Of a stretch of 64,000 bases of DNA, positions 35,553 through 47,103 are shown piece after piece. Made by a program: the position numbers and the translations under genes. Origin of the DNA: Pohlia nutans (Eukaryota > Streptophyta > Bryopsida > Bryales > Mniaceae); NCBI GenBank assembly GCA_022496805.1, contig CM040088.1, positions 22,413,001 through 22,477,000 of the forward strand. The letters run 5' to 3'. How positions within the stretch are numbered: position 1 is the first letter of the stretch; every line of letters starts with the position of its first letter. The notes below the pieces were generated by a model. The model saw only the letters and a program-made list of their open reading frames with translations, was not told the origin of the DNA and ran no database searches.

Positions 35553-38500
35553 ATGGCATCTTTTGAGGGTGAGGGTCCCAAGGTCGTGGACAAGTTCGAT
35601 GGGGTGAATTTCCACTTGTGGAAGTTCAAAATGGAGATGGTGATGGCCGAGAAGGAGTTGTGGGAGATTGTCGAGGGTAGTGAGGAACCTCCTTTCTCTT
35701 CTATGGATCCTAGGATCATGCAAGCGTACACGAGGAGGGAGAAGAAGGCATTTGCCATTTTGGCACTCAACCTCGCGGATTCGCAACTTGCGCACATTCG
35801 TTCGTGCAAGACACCCGCGGAAGCATGGTCCAAGCTTTGCAACATTCACGAAGCGAAAACATTGGCCAACATTTTGTTTTTGAGGCGCAAGTTCTTCACC
35901 ATCAAGATGGGCGAAGAAGATGACATGTTGGCGCACATCAACAAGGTCAAAGCTCTCGCGGATCAACTCAACGGTTGCGACGTGTCGGTTACGGATGGTG
36001 ACATCGTGATGACACTTTTGGAGAGCCTTCCATCATCATACGAGTACCTCATCGTGGCGATGGAGTCAAGACCCATTACGGAGCTCACATTGGACTATGT
36101 GACCTCACGGTTGTTGCACGAGCTTTCGCGGCGAAAGGAGAACGAGTCTCGAGAAGATGGAGCGGCACTCGTGGCGAAGCAATTCAAGAATGGAGGCGGT
36201 GGAAGCTCAAGCGACAAGGTGTGCTTCTATTGTGGTAAGAAGGGCCACATTGCCAAATTTTGCTTCAAACGCAAGAGGGATGAGAAAGGGGAGAGTGCAA
36301 ACAACACTAAAACTCGTGACGATGATGAGTACGCATTTACGGCTAGATATGAGGCAAGCATGAGCGATGGCATCGAGGGTGATGCAAGCATGAGTGATGG
36401 TATCGAGGGTGATGCAAGCATGAGTGATTGGATTGAGGTTGGTGATGAGTATGCAAACATGGCAAGCAATGTATCGTGCAATGGTAGTACGAGTGATTGG
36501 ATTGTTGATTCGGGGGCTACAAGCCACATGTCACCACATAAAACTTGTTTTCATTCGTATGCTCTCATTAATCCAAGGAGAGTGATTTTGGGAGATGATA
36601 CGGTGCTTGAGGCCGTTGGCAAGGGCCAAATTGTTGTAGACACCGAGGTGAGGGGTCGTGTGAAGACAATCACTATCCAAGATGTCCTCCACGTTCCCAA
36701 ACTAACGGCAAATTTACTATCGGTGAGGCAATTAGTGGCAAAGCACTTGAGGGTTGAGTTTAGTGATAAGGGGTGTTATGTGTTGTCACCGAGTCGAGAT
36801 GAGGTGGCCATCATTGAAGAACACGAGGGCTTGTACCACATCAAGTTCTCCAAGGTGCATTCGAAGGAATCGGCGGCGTTGGCGCATTCAAACTTGAAGG
36901 ACGACAAGTTGGCGTTGTGGCATCGTCGACTTGGCCATTTGAACATCAAGAGTGTGAAGACACTACGCGGCATGGTAAGCGGTATGGACCTTCATCAATT
37001 GAAAGTGGATGCTTCTACATTCACGTGTGAAGATTGCATTGAAGGCAAGCAACAACGGTTGCCATTTGCGGGTGAAGGGGCGACACGCGCCACAAAAGTT
37101 TTGGAGATTGTGCATTCGGATGTGTGTGGCCCCATGAAGACCACATCGATGGGAGGTTGCAAGTACTTTGTGACCTTCATCGATGATTTTTCAAGGAAGA
37201 TATGGCTCTACCCTATCAAAGCCAAGAGTGAGTGCTTTGAGAAGTTCAAGGAGTTCAAGACATTGGTGGAGAACCAATCCGAGTTGAAGATCAAGGTGTT
37301 TCGGTCGGACAATGGCGGCGAGTACATGTCCAAGAAATTTGACGAGCTTTTGAAGAATGAAGGCATCGCACGCCAAACTTCGGCCCCGTACACGCCTCAA
37401 CAAAATGGAGTTGCGGAGCGCGCAAATCGCACCATTGTAGAGATGGCGAGGAGCATGTTGCACGCTCAAAACTTGAAGTTGGACCTTTGGGCGGAAGCGG
37501 TGGTGAATGCGGTATACACACGCAATCGGTGTCCAACAAGCGCGGTTGAAGGCATGACGCCGGAGCAAGCGTGGAGTGGGAGGCAACCATGTGTTGCACA
37601 CATGCGCATCTTCGGATGCATTGCATATGCGAAGGTTCCTGACGAACAGAGGACGAAACTCGAGGCTAAGGCCTTGAAATGTGTGTTTCTTGGGTATTGT
37701 GAAGGTACCAAGGCGTATAGACTCATGTCGGTGGACACGAGGAAGATCATTCGGTCACGTGATGTGACATTTTGTGAGGAGTCTACGATGGAGGCTCCTT
37801 TGGAGGTTGGTCCAAGTGGGAGTAGTGGAGACGTTTTGGTGGACACACCCTCCAAGTCTCCTAGTGTTGTTGATGTAGGTGATGATGACGGTGATGACGA
37901 AGCTGGCGACACGGAGGTTGTTGAAGCGCCATCGAGCTCAAAGGCCAAGAATGGCGCAAAGGGCACGCAAGAGGAGCAAGTTTCTTCAAGCGAGCGGCGG
38001 TACCCCGAGAGATCGCGCAAGCCACCTGGAGAATGGTGGAAGAACCACATCTTCCCTCAAGTGGAGGACGAGCATGCGAATGTGGCATTATCGGATGGTC
38101 CATTGACCATTCGAGAAGCCATGCAAGGTGAGGATGCGGTCAAGTGGGAGCGCGCCATGCAAGAGGAGTACGACTCTCTAATTGCTAACGGTACGTGGCA
38201 ATTAACTCCCATTCCAAAGGATCGCAACCCCATTGGTTGCAAATGGGTGTTTCGGACAAAGAGGGATGTTTCGGGTATTGTTGTGCGTCACAAGGCAAGA
38301 TTAGTAGCCAAGGGGTTCGCGCAAGTGCATGGGGTGGACTTTCACGAGACATTTGCTCCCGTGGCCAAGTTCACCACCATTCGATGCATTCTTGCCATTG
38401 GAACGGCCTTGGACTTGGAGATTCATCAAATGGATGTGAAGACCGCATTTTTGAATGGCGATTTGGAGGAGGACATCTACATGGTGCAACCTGAGGGGTT

Positions 38501-39698
38501 TGTGCAACAAGGTAAAGAGCACCTTGTTTGTAAGTTGCAAAAATCATTGTATGGGTTGAAACAATCTCCAAGAGCGTGGTACCAAAAGATTGACACGTTC
38601 TTGGTTGCACACGGGTTTACTAGGAGCATTGCGGATCATAGTCTCTACTTCATGCAAGAGGGGCAAAATGTGGTGATTGTGATCATATATGTTGATGATT
38701 TGATCATTCTTGCAAGCCTCATGAGTTTAATGAATGCATTAAAAGGCATGCTTGAGAGAGAGTACGAGATGAGTGATCTTGGAGAATTGCACTTTTGTCT
38801 TGGTGTTGAGTTTGTGCGTGATAGGGCTACACGCACTATCACCATGAGTCAAGGCAAGTATGTGATGGACGTGCTCAAGAGATTCGGGATGGAGGATTGT
38901 AAGCCCGTGGCAACACCATTGGATGCAAACTCCAAGCTCGTCAAGCTTTCGGAGGAGGAGTATACGATGGAGGCTAAATCGATGGCGGAGGTGCCATACA
39001 AGCAAGCGGTGGGGTCGTTGATGTATGCGATGATTGCGACACGGCCCGACCTTGCGTATCCAATTAGCGTGGTGAGTCAACACATGGCGAGACCGGGCTC
39101 GATGCATTGGATGACGGTCAAGAGGATCATGCGTTATTTGAGGGGCACAAGCGATGTGAAGTTGTGTCTTGGAGGCAAAGACATTGTGTTGAGCGGCTAT
39201 TGTGACGCGGACTACGCGGGAGACACGAGCGATCGAAGATCGACAACGGGCTACATGTTCAAGGTCGGATCGGGAGCGGTGTCGTGGAATAGCAAGCGGC
39301 AACAAACGACGGCGACATCAACGGTGGAGGCCGAGTACATGGCTACGAGCCATGCCACGAAGGAGGCCATTTGGTTGAGGCAACTAATGGTGGATGTGGG
39401 TTGCACACAAGGTGAGGCTACAACGATTATGTGTGACAACCAAGGGTGCATTTCACTTGCAAAGAACCCTACACATCATTCACGCACGAAGCACATTGAT
39501 GTGCAATACCACTTCATTCGGGAGAAGTTGGAATTGGGAGTTATACATTTGGAGTATTGCCCAACGGAGCACATGGTGGCGGATGTGCTCACAAAGGGTC
39601 TTTGTAGAGACCGACACCAACGATTAGTAATAGCATTTGGACTTAGAGGCTTTGGCTCTACGCAAAGTGGGAGTATTGAGGTAATTGATGCAACGTAG
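35553..39698 (+). CDS. Copia gag-pol polyprotein (capsid, protease, integrase, RT, RNase H)
   Basis: The frame opens nine bases earlier with GTG, but the first ATG is 35553 (MASFEGEG), giving 1381 residues. Gag has a UBN2-like start (KFDGVNFHLWKFKM) and a zinc knuckle CFYCGKKGHIAKFC near 224-237. A 10-residue tandem repeat (ASMSDGIEGD, three copies) follows near 268-297. Protease: VDSGATSH near 318. Pre-integrase LWHRRLGHLN near 453. Integrase DDE positions are visible in VHSDVCGP, RSDNGGEY and NGVAERANR (about 520-625). RT runs from about 880 and has YVDDLIIL near 1047. RNase H has GYCDADYAGD near 1215, VEAEYMA and KHIDVQYHFIREK. The stop lies 25 bases inside the 3' LTR. All catalytic residues I can check are intact. 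It is one frame without a gag-pol shift, typical of copia. Confidence 0.95.
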   Translation: MASFEGEGPKVVDKFDGVNFHLWKFKMEMVMAEKELWEIVEGSEEPPFSSMDPRIMQAYTRREKKAFAILALNLADSQLAHIRSCKTPAEAWSKLCNIHEAKTLANILFLRRKFFTIKMGEEDDMLAHINKVKALADQLNGCDVSVTDGDIVMTLLESLPSSYEYLIVAMESRPITELTLDYVTSRLLHELSRRKENESREDGAALVAKQFKNGGGGSSSDKVCFYCGKKGHIAKFCFKRKRDEKGESANNTKTRDDDEYAFTARYEASMSDGIEGDASMSDGIEGDASMSDWIEVGDEYANMASNVSCNGSTSDWIVDSGATSHMSPHKTCFHSYALINPRRVILGDDTVLEAVGKGQIVVDTEVRGRVKTITIQDVLHVPKLTANLLSVRQLVAKHLRVEFSDKGCYVLSPSRDEVAIIEEHEGLYHIKFSKVHSKESAALAHSNLKDDKLALWHRRLGHLNIKSVKTLRGMVSGMDLHQLKVDASTFTCEDCIEGKQQRLPFAGEGATRATKVLEIVHSDVCGPMKTTSMGGCKYFVTFIDDFSRKIWLYPIKAKSECFEKFKEFKTLVENQSELKIKVFRSDNGGEYMSKKFDELLKNEGIARQTSAPYTPQQNGVAERANRTIVEMARSMLHAQNLKLDLWAEAVVNAVYTRNRCPTSAVEGMTPEQAWSGRQPCVAHMRIFGCIAYAKVPDEQRTKLEAKALKCVFLGYCEGTKAYRLMSVDTRKIIRSRDVTFCEESTMEAPLEVGPSGSSGDVLVDTPSKSPSVVDVGDDDGDDEAGDTEVVEAPSSSKAKNGAKGTQEEQVSSSERRYPERSRKPPGEWWKNHIFPQVEDEHANVALSDGPLTIREAMQGEDAVKWERAMQEEYDSLIANGTWQLTPIPKDRNPIGCKWVFRTKRDVSGIVVRHKARLVAKGFAQVHGVDFHETFAPVAKFTTIRCILAIGTALDLEIHQMDVKTAFLNGDLEEDIYMVQPEGFVQQGKEHLVCKLQKSLYGLKQSPRAWYQKIDTFLVAHGFTRSIADHSLYFMQEGQNVVIVIIYVDDLIILASLMSLMNALKGMLEREYEMSDLGELHFCLGVEFVRDRATRTITMSQGKYVMDVLKRFGMEDCKPVATPLDANSKLVKLSEEEYTMEAKSMAEVPYKQAVGSLMYAMIATRPDLAYPISVVSQHMARPGSMHWMTVKRIMRYLRGTSDVKLCLGGKDIVLSGYCDADYAGDTSDRRSTTGYMFKVGSGAVSWNSKRQQTTATSTVEAEYMATSHATKEAIWLRQLMVDVGCTQGEATTIMCDNQGCISLAKNPTHHSRTKHIDVQYHFIREKLELGVIHLEYCPTEHMVADVLTKGLCRDRHQRLVIAFGLRGFGSTQSGSIEVIDAT

Positions 39699-39931
39699 TA
39701 TTGCTAGAAGCCAAAGACGTACGGGTGCTAAATAATGGTGTGTGGGAGGAGAGGTTAGGCATGGGCTGATCTCTAGAGTGTCCTTGTGATGAGTTATCCC
39801 ATATGGTTTGTCCATGGTGACCTCCTAGTGTACACTACTTAAGGTGGAAGGCCTTTGAGTAAAGATTATCTCTTTCTACGCATTCCTTGTGTTTGTGTGT
39901 GTGCCTTGTGCAATCTTCTCTACCTTCAATA
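39674..39931 (+). repeat. 3' LTR of the copia element
   Basis: 258 bp, identical to the 5' LTR by eye, preceded by the polypurine tract AAAGTGGGAG and followed by the TTAAG target duplication. Confidence 0.95.
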
Positions 39932-40006
39932 TTAAGAATTAGCATACTTTCACCTACAGTCCACCCCAAATAAATGTTACTCATAAATGTTAAATTATCA
40001 TATTTG

Positions 40007-40247
40007 TTAATCCCGTAGAGGACCAAGGATTCATGGTTTTGAAAATGAAAAATTTAATCAATCATATTGTGAAAAACATAATTTAAATGGAATTAAATTT
40101 TATATCATCCAAATGGATGAAGAACATGCGTATGTATTGCTCAAAAATAAATAAATTTGAATCTAAGGAAATTTACATAGGATCTATTAAAAAGTGCTTA
40201 AAAATACGTGAGGCCAATTTCGAGCTTCTTGGTCCTTTAAGAGTTAA
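40007..40247. mobile_element. piggyBac-like element, copy 8
   Basis: TTAA at 40007-40010 and 40244-40247 enclose 233 bp. Ends: TCCCGTAGAGGACCAAGG and, inward, CTCTTAAAGGACCAAG. It is the same subfamily as 13946-14174 (GGATTCATGGTTTT, CATATTGTGAAAAA, CTTCTTGGTCCTTTA). More diverged termini than its sister copy. Confidence 0.75.
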
Positions 40248-40298
40248 AATTTTCTACGCATATATTATACAGTTAAAATTATGAAATTTGTTATATGT

Positions 40299-40392
40299 TA
40301 CTCCCTTTGTTTGATATTAAGCGCTCCTTTGAAAAATACCATAAAAATAGTTCATTGATAAGACTTAATAATTTCCTTTGAGTGAGGGAGTA
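40299..40392. mobile_element. Short Stowaway-type MITE (90 bp)
   Basis: TA at 40299-40300 and 40391-40392 bracket CTCCCTTTGTTTGATATTAA at the left and TTTGAGTGAGGGAG at the right. It is a compact, non-coding member. Confidence 0.7.
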
Positions 40393-40466
40393 GACTTGGA
40401 AGATGAACACATGTCCTAGGTACTAAGAGATTTCCTAGGGAGCATAGTTGTTAATGAGCATAGGTC

Positions 40467-40627
40467 ATGGAGCGCGTGGGTGAGAGTTAGATGCCATGCT
40501 TGAATGACAATTGATGTCATACGTGGGTGACAGTTGATGCCATGCACGAATGATAGTTGATGCCATGCACAAATGACATTTGATGCTTTGCGTGAGTGAC
40601 AGTTGATGCCATGCGTGTCGCATGTAC
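40467..40627. repeat. 23-bp minisatellite, six full units
   Basis: The unit GATGCCATGCACGAATGACA(GTT) repeats at 40490, 40513, 40536, 40559, 40582 and 40605, with a decayed unit just before. Units differ by a few bases. Because 23 is not a multiple of three it is unlikely to be coding. Confidence 0.8.
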
Positions 40628-41590
40628 ACCCACATGTATAATAAACACTTGTTTTAATTTGGAACACAAAATTTGTCTATAAGGGTGCTTAATAAATATT
40701 TATTCCTTCTTTTGTTCTTTTGACACTTACAAATGTTAATGAATAAATTAAATCAACTACATTCACATTTTGAATGAATAAGCTAGGAAAATTAAAAATA
40801 AATAAAATTGAATATTGAATCTTATTATGTGTTCACCTTTTCAACAAATGAATGGTCAACGTGAACTATTGCTATGAAATTAGTGAACATTTTGTTATGA
40901 ATTTATATATGTTATACACTCAAAAGTTCAATTTCTTAATTGTTAAAATGTTAACACATTGTAAGTGTTATGAAATATTTACTTCCAAAGTATAGCAGTT
41001 ATGGAAGGTGAATTGTATTAAAATGGAATAATTCATGGCCTTACTTTATTGGCAATTTTTGTCTTACCTTATTAGAGATTCCAATGTAATGAAGCATGTT
41101 CTATATGAACACTGTTTGTAAGATCTAGAAGGCTTCAAAATTTATTCAACATTGTGTGAAAAAATAAAATAAATAGTTGGATAGATTTATTTATTTTCCG
41201 TCCACTTTTAACGTAGAATTGATTATTGATGTGCAGTTTGAATATCACAACTTCGGATTTGATAAAGGGTAGATACATGTAAGTAACACAAGAGGCTTAC
41301 TAGAAATTTTAACATTGTTGGTCTTTGGATGCATCACCTTATTTCAATTTCTAGTATAAGTTAGGAAATATTATTTGTATCACTTTATATACCCTAGCAT
41401 ACATAGAAATTTGATTTTTTGGAAATGTAAAAAAACATAGAAAGATGTAACATTCTTAAATATAAAAGCTAGTGGCCTTTGTACATTGCTATTGTAGAAG
41501 AATAATTTGTCTACAATAGCATTGTACTCTAGAAGGGAGAATATTGCTTGGATGTTCAAAATTGCTACAAAGATCTTTTCATACAAGAGC
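40628..41590. other. AT-rich intergenic DNA
   Basis: No gene, terminal repeat or motif identified. Confidence 0.4.
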
Positions 41591-42145
41591 TTAACCCCTA
41601 AGCATGCAAGGAGCCCTATTGGGTCGTGTTTGGTCGTTTTTCGGTCAAATGCTAATTTTCACGTAGTTCCTAATTTCAAATGAAAATGGTCCCAATTGAG
41701 AAAGAGTGGAAGCTATCTTTTACTTTCTAGTCCAATTTACCATTCTTTAAAACTGTTAAAATTACTTTTTTTACAGCACTTTAAAACTCAAAATCCTAAA
41801 ATTCTAATATACACTGCAGAAAAAGTTTTCTATTGAGTTTCTTTTTATGTAAACTCCAGAAACATGCCACCAACACCTTGTTGTTCATCACTATTATTTA
41901 ATTTTTTCCTAAAACATTCATACTATTCTAAGCATTTTTGTAATTACTATGATTTTTACAAGAAAAAAAACTTTGAAAAATCTTATTAAATTCACTTTTA
42001 TTTAAATAATTATGAAAAATATCTGGGTAAATTGGTTTAACAATATCTTATATGAGAAAAATACTAGAAAATATAATATAATATAAAATGTGTGAAATTG
42101 ATGAGGTTTGACCGAGTAATTCTAGTGTGGACGCTTATGGGTTAA
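41591..42145. mobile_element. piggyBac-like element, copy 9 (complete relative of 32440-33279)
   Basis: TTAA at 41591-41594 and 42142-42145 enclose 547 bp. Termini: CCCCTAAGCATGCAAGG and, inward, CCCATAAGCGTCCACAC. The interior matches the truncated, Stowaway-interrupted copy upstream and supplies its empty site near 41929. Confidence 0.75.
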
Positions 42146-43024
42146 ACATGAGAAGTCTGTGTATCACTTTGTATAAATTTCTTCTATGATTCTAAAGTCT
42201 AAGGTCATACACCACTATCAATTATTATACACAAGAGATTGGAGGTGGTTTTTTCTTTTTCCTCTATATGACAATTCCACCTTCTCATTGAAATACTATG
42301 TTTCTAACCTTGGAACAACAAATGCGATGACAAATGGATAAAGAAGCAACTAAAACAAGGGCCAAACTCAAACCGTAATTCTGCAGGGAGAGCGAGAGGG
42401 AGAGGCTCTCTTTTGGAGAGGCCGCAGTTGTTGGAGGCGGCTACAGTCTACTTGATGGCCCTCCCCGTAATTTCGGCTCTCAATACTTGAGGTCGAGCCA
42501 GCGACCTATCTCCCGCTGGAGATGCTCTTAGTGATTGTTGGATTTGAAGCACTATTTGGACTCACCTCATTTGTGGGAACTAAGTTTATTCTTAATTTCT
42601 TTATGATCCTTCAAAACATATTTGCTTGTCAATTTCAACCCATGTCTACTATCACAAATAGACAACCTAGACTTTAAACTTTGAAAAATCATAATTTATT
42701 CAATACAACTCCAAAATTATGATTCAACTTGGGGTAGATCTAGAATCAATTCGCTAATCCATTCAAATTATCACACCTCAAATTATTATAAATAGTCACA
42801 ATGCTTAAAGTTTCACTTTATGACCCACTCACCTTAGTACCACTTAAAAGTCTTTTAAGAGCCATTTATCAAATTTTTGTTTAGTTCAAAGTTCTTTAGG
42901 AGTCATTTGCCAAGTTTTTTGTCGATGGGACCACTTTTTCTTTCTTAAATTCTGTAAGACATTTGAGATTTTGGACCCTTTCCATCTTCTTTTTATATAT
43001 ATAATTTTAAATGTTACATTTATT
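42146..43024. other. Intergenic DNA, no gene seen
   Basis: The patch 42380-42530 is GC-richer; its right end AGAGCATCTCCAGCGGGAGA (minus strand) resembles ends of common plant MITEs, but I could not find the matching left end. The rest is plain AT-rich DNA. Confidence 0.4.
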
Positions 43025-43385
43025 TAACTAGGGCTCCGCTTCTTTCCGCATTACCACTTTATAAATGACCACTTTATAAATTAGTGCTTTGCTTCTCTCT
43101 GCATATAAAAGTCCAAGAAATTGAAAAGACATGAAAGGCTAGGTTACTTCACATAATGGTCTTCAAGGACGGAATGAAACAGTCATGGGAAGATCATTTA
43201 AGGATGTGAAAGGGTAGGTTACATCATAGAAAGGTTACATCATAGAAAATCCTATTCTAGAATTGTTCAGTGACGGCTCATGGCTCGCCGGCTCGCTTAC
43301 ATATCCTACAAGCATTGAAAATCCACGAGTGGAACCTATAGTCAGCAATACCATTTTTTCTAAACCAACTTCGACCTAAGGTCAT
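43025..43385. repeat. Dispersed repeat, inverted copy of 5736-6050
   Basis: Starts AGGGCTCCGCTTCT and ends at CTAAGGTCATCGCT; the order of shared words is the reverse of the copy in the left arm. Class unknown. Confidence 0.55.
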
Positions 43386-43734
43386 CGCTGGCATATTTTT
43401 GACAATATTGAAATTGATTTTTTTTTAAAAGGTGGAAAGTACATTGGGACTCAATATTAGTATAAAGGTTCCCCGTGTTCACACTATATGGTACTAATTT
43501 CCACTCACGATGATAATGGATCCATTTTTAATTATTTTTTTGATGAAAATGGATCCTTTATTCCATTGATAAATAGTAGTACAAGAAACAAAGAAAGCAT
43601 TGAGTCCTAGCCAACAACGATCCTCCCCAGCTGGCAAATAAGATTTTTTTAATTTTCCTGAAAATAAAATTAATCATGGACTTGCAGATACAAAGCCAGT
43701 ACCACCAAGACCAACAGATTCAATTGAACCTACC

Positions 43735-43975
43735 GTAGCTTCCTAGCAGCTTGGTAAAAATAATAATAATTAAAAGGGTGCCTAAATTTACGGGAAACTA
43801 CTGCTTTAGTTTGTCCAATTTTTTAATGAATATTAAAAGGCCATTGGTTTTAATGTTATCTTTTATATGTTACTGCCCAATTCTAATATTATTATTTTTG
43901 TGTTGCCTAACTGTTTTTTGCACTTTATTAATATTTAGGCAAAAAGTTGCCCAAACTGCTAGGAAGCTACGATAC
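43735..43975. mobile_element. Probable MITE with GTAGCTTCCTAGCAG termini
   Basis: GTAGCTTCCTAGCAGCTTGG at about 43735 is mirrored by CCAAACTGCTAGGAAGCTAC ending near 43972. The interior, of about 200 bp, is AT-rich. The target duplication is unclear, so the superfamily is unassigned. Confidence 0.5.
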
Positions 43976-44463
43976 CACACACAAGTCTATGATGGTTCCA
44001 AGATATTGGTGGTTTTTGAGTCTCAATTGTAGTGGCTCCAAGAAAAGTCTACATGCATCATAGTTGCGGGGACAGAGCTGGTGGTCTTACAGCATTCAAC
44101 CATACCTAGAAATTGTGCTAACAAATTGAAAACTAACCTCATTACAAGCTCCAATGATGCCATGGTTTAGAGCCCGAGGTTCTGAAGAGTAATATGAACA
44201 ACTTAACTAGCACTATTCACTGCTGGTGGTTTCATTTTTTCTACATTGAATAGGGGTTTTAAAGGGACCCATACTAATTTATCGACATTTCACACTATAA
44301 ATATTTACCATTACCGTACAAAAACACGACAATTTCATTTTTATTTTTTGACATAAATAGTCACACAATCACAAATTTTATTTTATTTTTGCCAAACAGT
44401 CTCTCTCTTCTTCTTTTTTTACCACGATGGGTAATTTGAAGTCCCTTTAATTTTGTGGTCCCC

Positions 44464-45009
44464 TTAACCCTTAAACGTACCACTCCTTTGTAGGAAAGTC
44501 AAACTACACAATTTAGCCTTCAAGATTTATCAAAATATATTTTGTAATATTTTTCATGCATGGAATTGAATGTTTCCTATCAGTCTTGAATTTTTCAGAT
44601 TTTTTTGATTTAATACGGCCTTTTTAACAAATTTTTAAGTCAAATACTTCAAAAAATAATTTTTATTACAAAAAAGCTTTAAAAAATTAATATTTTTTTG
44701 GGAGCAGGTACAAATTACAATGGAGAATCACATGATATGTTTTCCATAGAAATTTTTTATTTAAATTTTGAAATTCGAAAGGTGAACATCCTATGTAGTG
44801 TAATTCAAACCTTGAGCTACAAAGCTTGCACAAGCAATAAAATACTCAATAATTGGAATTTTAAGATTTGAAAAGTGGAGTACAAACTAGACTTAATAAA
44901 CTTCATTTTCTTAGTTGGGTGTATTAGCAACAAAAGTCATCTTCAAGATCAAAATTAGGTTTGACCAACAAACATCCAGAAACTGGATGCCTGGACGTTT
45001 AGGGGTTAA
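44464..45009. mobile_element. piggyBac-like element, copy 10
   Basis: TTAA at 44464-44467 and 45006-45009 enclose 538 bp. Termini CCCTTAAACGTACCA and, inward, CCCCTAAACGTCCAG share 11 of 15 bases. Outside it, a further inverted repeat (CTACATTGAATAGGGGTTT near 44243 and its complement near 45007) suggests it inserted at or near the end of another element. Confidence 0.7.
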
Positions 45010-47100
45010 ACCCCTATTCAGTGTAGCTGCAAAGTGAAATATGATTGACTTCTACTAATGAGGGCCATAGTGGCAACATAAAAGCCACTTTTTATTACAG
45101 TTCCAGATGTCCAGTCATATGTATGTAAGCTGTATGATTGAGCTCTTTTAATTCAATACTTTATAATTTGAGGATGCTTCAATGAATTTGGGCCTTGCCA
45201 GAACTTGGCCTCATTAATTACTACTTCCATGTCCTTCATAATCTGCATACCACCCCGGCCTAAGTCTAGGCTTCTATCAATCTTTGCTTCAGTTCCAATT
45301 AAGAATTCTATAAGCAATTAAGAAAAATAAATAAAATAAATTCTGAATGGAACATTTTTAGTCAACTCACTTAAGGCAACTGAAGGAGCCCATTCAGATA
45401 CACCAATGCTGCCGAATGCATGAGTCAGGTAACTTTGAGGGAATCTCTTGTCAACCAAGAAATATAAAATACGCAATTAGAAATTACTCTAACAAGTGAC
45501 AGAAAGGAACGCAACGCAAAAAGGAGCATGGCTCTACTTGCGGCACTATAATGTAGTTGCACAGTGCATGAATAGTAAGGTAGTGGGCTCTAAACCTATC
45601 ACAGTTCTAAACCCGCACTCTACCAAGGACGAACATTTTGAAATTTTGGATGTACCCATGGTGAAGAGCACCACTTTAGAACCCATGTCATTTCAACTTC
45701 AGATATTCATAACTAATTTTAGGAACATCCAATTTTTTTGATTCAATGTATGTTGGTCTTTGCTTGGATTTGTCTTCTAGTGAAAAATCATGCTCAGTTC
45801 TCCCTGTGTCCTCATAAATTCATAGCCCTTAAAGTGGCGGGTTTAGAGCCTCCTACCTTAGTTGCAGCAAGAAAAGACAAGGCTTTGAATATTTTTTTGT
45901 TTCTCGGATTTATTTTCCTACATTTCAGGAACGCAGATGCAAGTGCGGCAGGGGCTTGGTGTGAATGGGCCATGAAGGAGCCCATTCATAAGGTTCTTTA
46001 GCCGTTGTGAGTTGTACCCTTGTGGAATAAGAATCGTTGTAGCGGATTCTATAATATTCGACATACCACGTCATTGTTTACCTAAAGAATGATGATGGAG
46101 GGTTGGAAGTCCACAGTAGCCCCGCCTCAAGAATCACATGTTTTGAATTTTTTATCAGTGAGAGCAAAAGGGTGAACCTTGGCTAGGGCTTAAGAACCTT
46201 ATGTTTGTAGTGAGATATAAGGAATCAACAATTTATAATGTTTTGTTGTGAAAAATCACGATCTTGTTTTGCAATGAAATCTCATTTTCATTTTCACTTT
46301 TATTTTATTTAAAAGTTTTAGGCTTCCCTCATATAAAGGTTCTTTAGCAGTTAGTGGAGTCCACCCTTTTCAATAGTGGCTATATGTAACACCTTTTGAA
46401 ATAGAAATATTCTAGAATGTACTTGGAATATTTGAAGGTAATACTCTCATACACTTTCTTAGGACCCTATTTTATTTTCAATTTTATTATGTTTTTTATT
46501 TGTTGAGCATAAATAGAACCCTATGTTTGGAATCACGTATATTTTTTAAAACTAATGCAAATCAATCTCTTTAGAATTAAACATCATTCCAAAATAATTT
46601 TTTTGTTTATGATTATGCATTTCCATTATAAATTTTTCAAAAAATCAAGTATAAATTCTTTTACTTTAAATGCTATAACTTTGCAATAATTTAAAATAAA
46701 TAAATAAACAATGTTAAACACCTAAAAAAGTTTCAACTACAACCTACTAGTCAAATTTCACATACTTATATTTGACATATAAAGTTTGCAATTATAACAA
46801 GGGTCTCAATTTTAAAAGTTTCATATTTTAAAAATAATATAGAGATTGAACTTGACAAGCTTTCAATCAAAATTGGAATCAAGGAATTTAAACTTGGAAT
46901 GAAAAAGATAAAGACAATTAGATTTGAACTTTAAACTTAACAATATTTGCATTTTAATGCCCATGAGAATTAATACCAAGTTCAATATGTGCCTAGCTTT
47001 TATTTACTTACACTTTATCACATACAATTCAAGTAGTGAAATTCTATATTAAGTTTAGCCAAAGTGGTGCATTCAAGAAATTTTGAGGTTGTCTAGCCTA
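45010..47100. other. Intergenic DNA with weak inverted repeats
   Basis: No gene supported. AGTAAGGTAGTGGGCTCTAA near 45577 is inverted near 45835-45862, and AGGTTCTTTAGC occurs twice directly (45989, 46339). These are probably old element fragments. Confidence 0.4.
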
Positions 47101-47103
47101 AAT

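Larger units (their letters stand above)
34465..39936 (+). mobile_element. Complete young Ty1/copia retrotransposon (TSD TTAAG)
   Basis: The element spans 34470-39931 and is flanked by TTAAG (34465-34469 and 39932-39936). The order is 5' LTR, tRNA primer site, an 0.8-kb G/T-rich leader, one gag-pol frame, polypurine tract AAAGTGGGAG (39664-39673) and 3' LTR. The two LTRs are identical by eye and the frame is uninterrupted, so insertion is recent and the copy may be functional. The order integrase-RT-RNase H places it in Ty1/copia (Pseudoviridae-like), not gypsy. Confidence 0.95.

Noticed and set aside
35432..35966. Minus-strand frames of 137 and 167 codons over copia gag
   Set aside because: They are antisense shadows of the intact gag-pol frame and carry no motif.
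40490..40627. CRISPR-like regular repeat
   Set aside because: Units are directly adjacent without unique spacers, and the host is eukaryotic; it is a minisatellite.
42380..42530. GC-rich patch ending in AGAGCATCTCCAGCGGGAGA (minus strand)
   Set aside because: Looks like one end of a common MITE type, but no matching second end was found.
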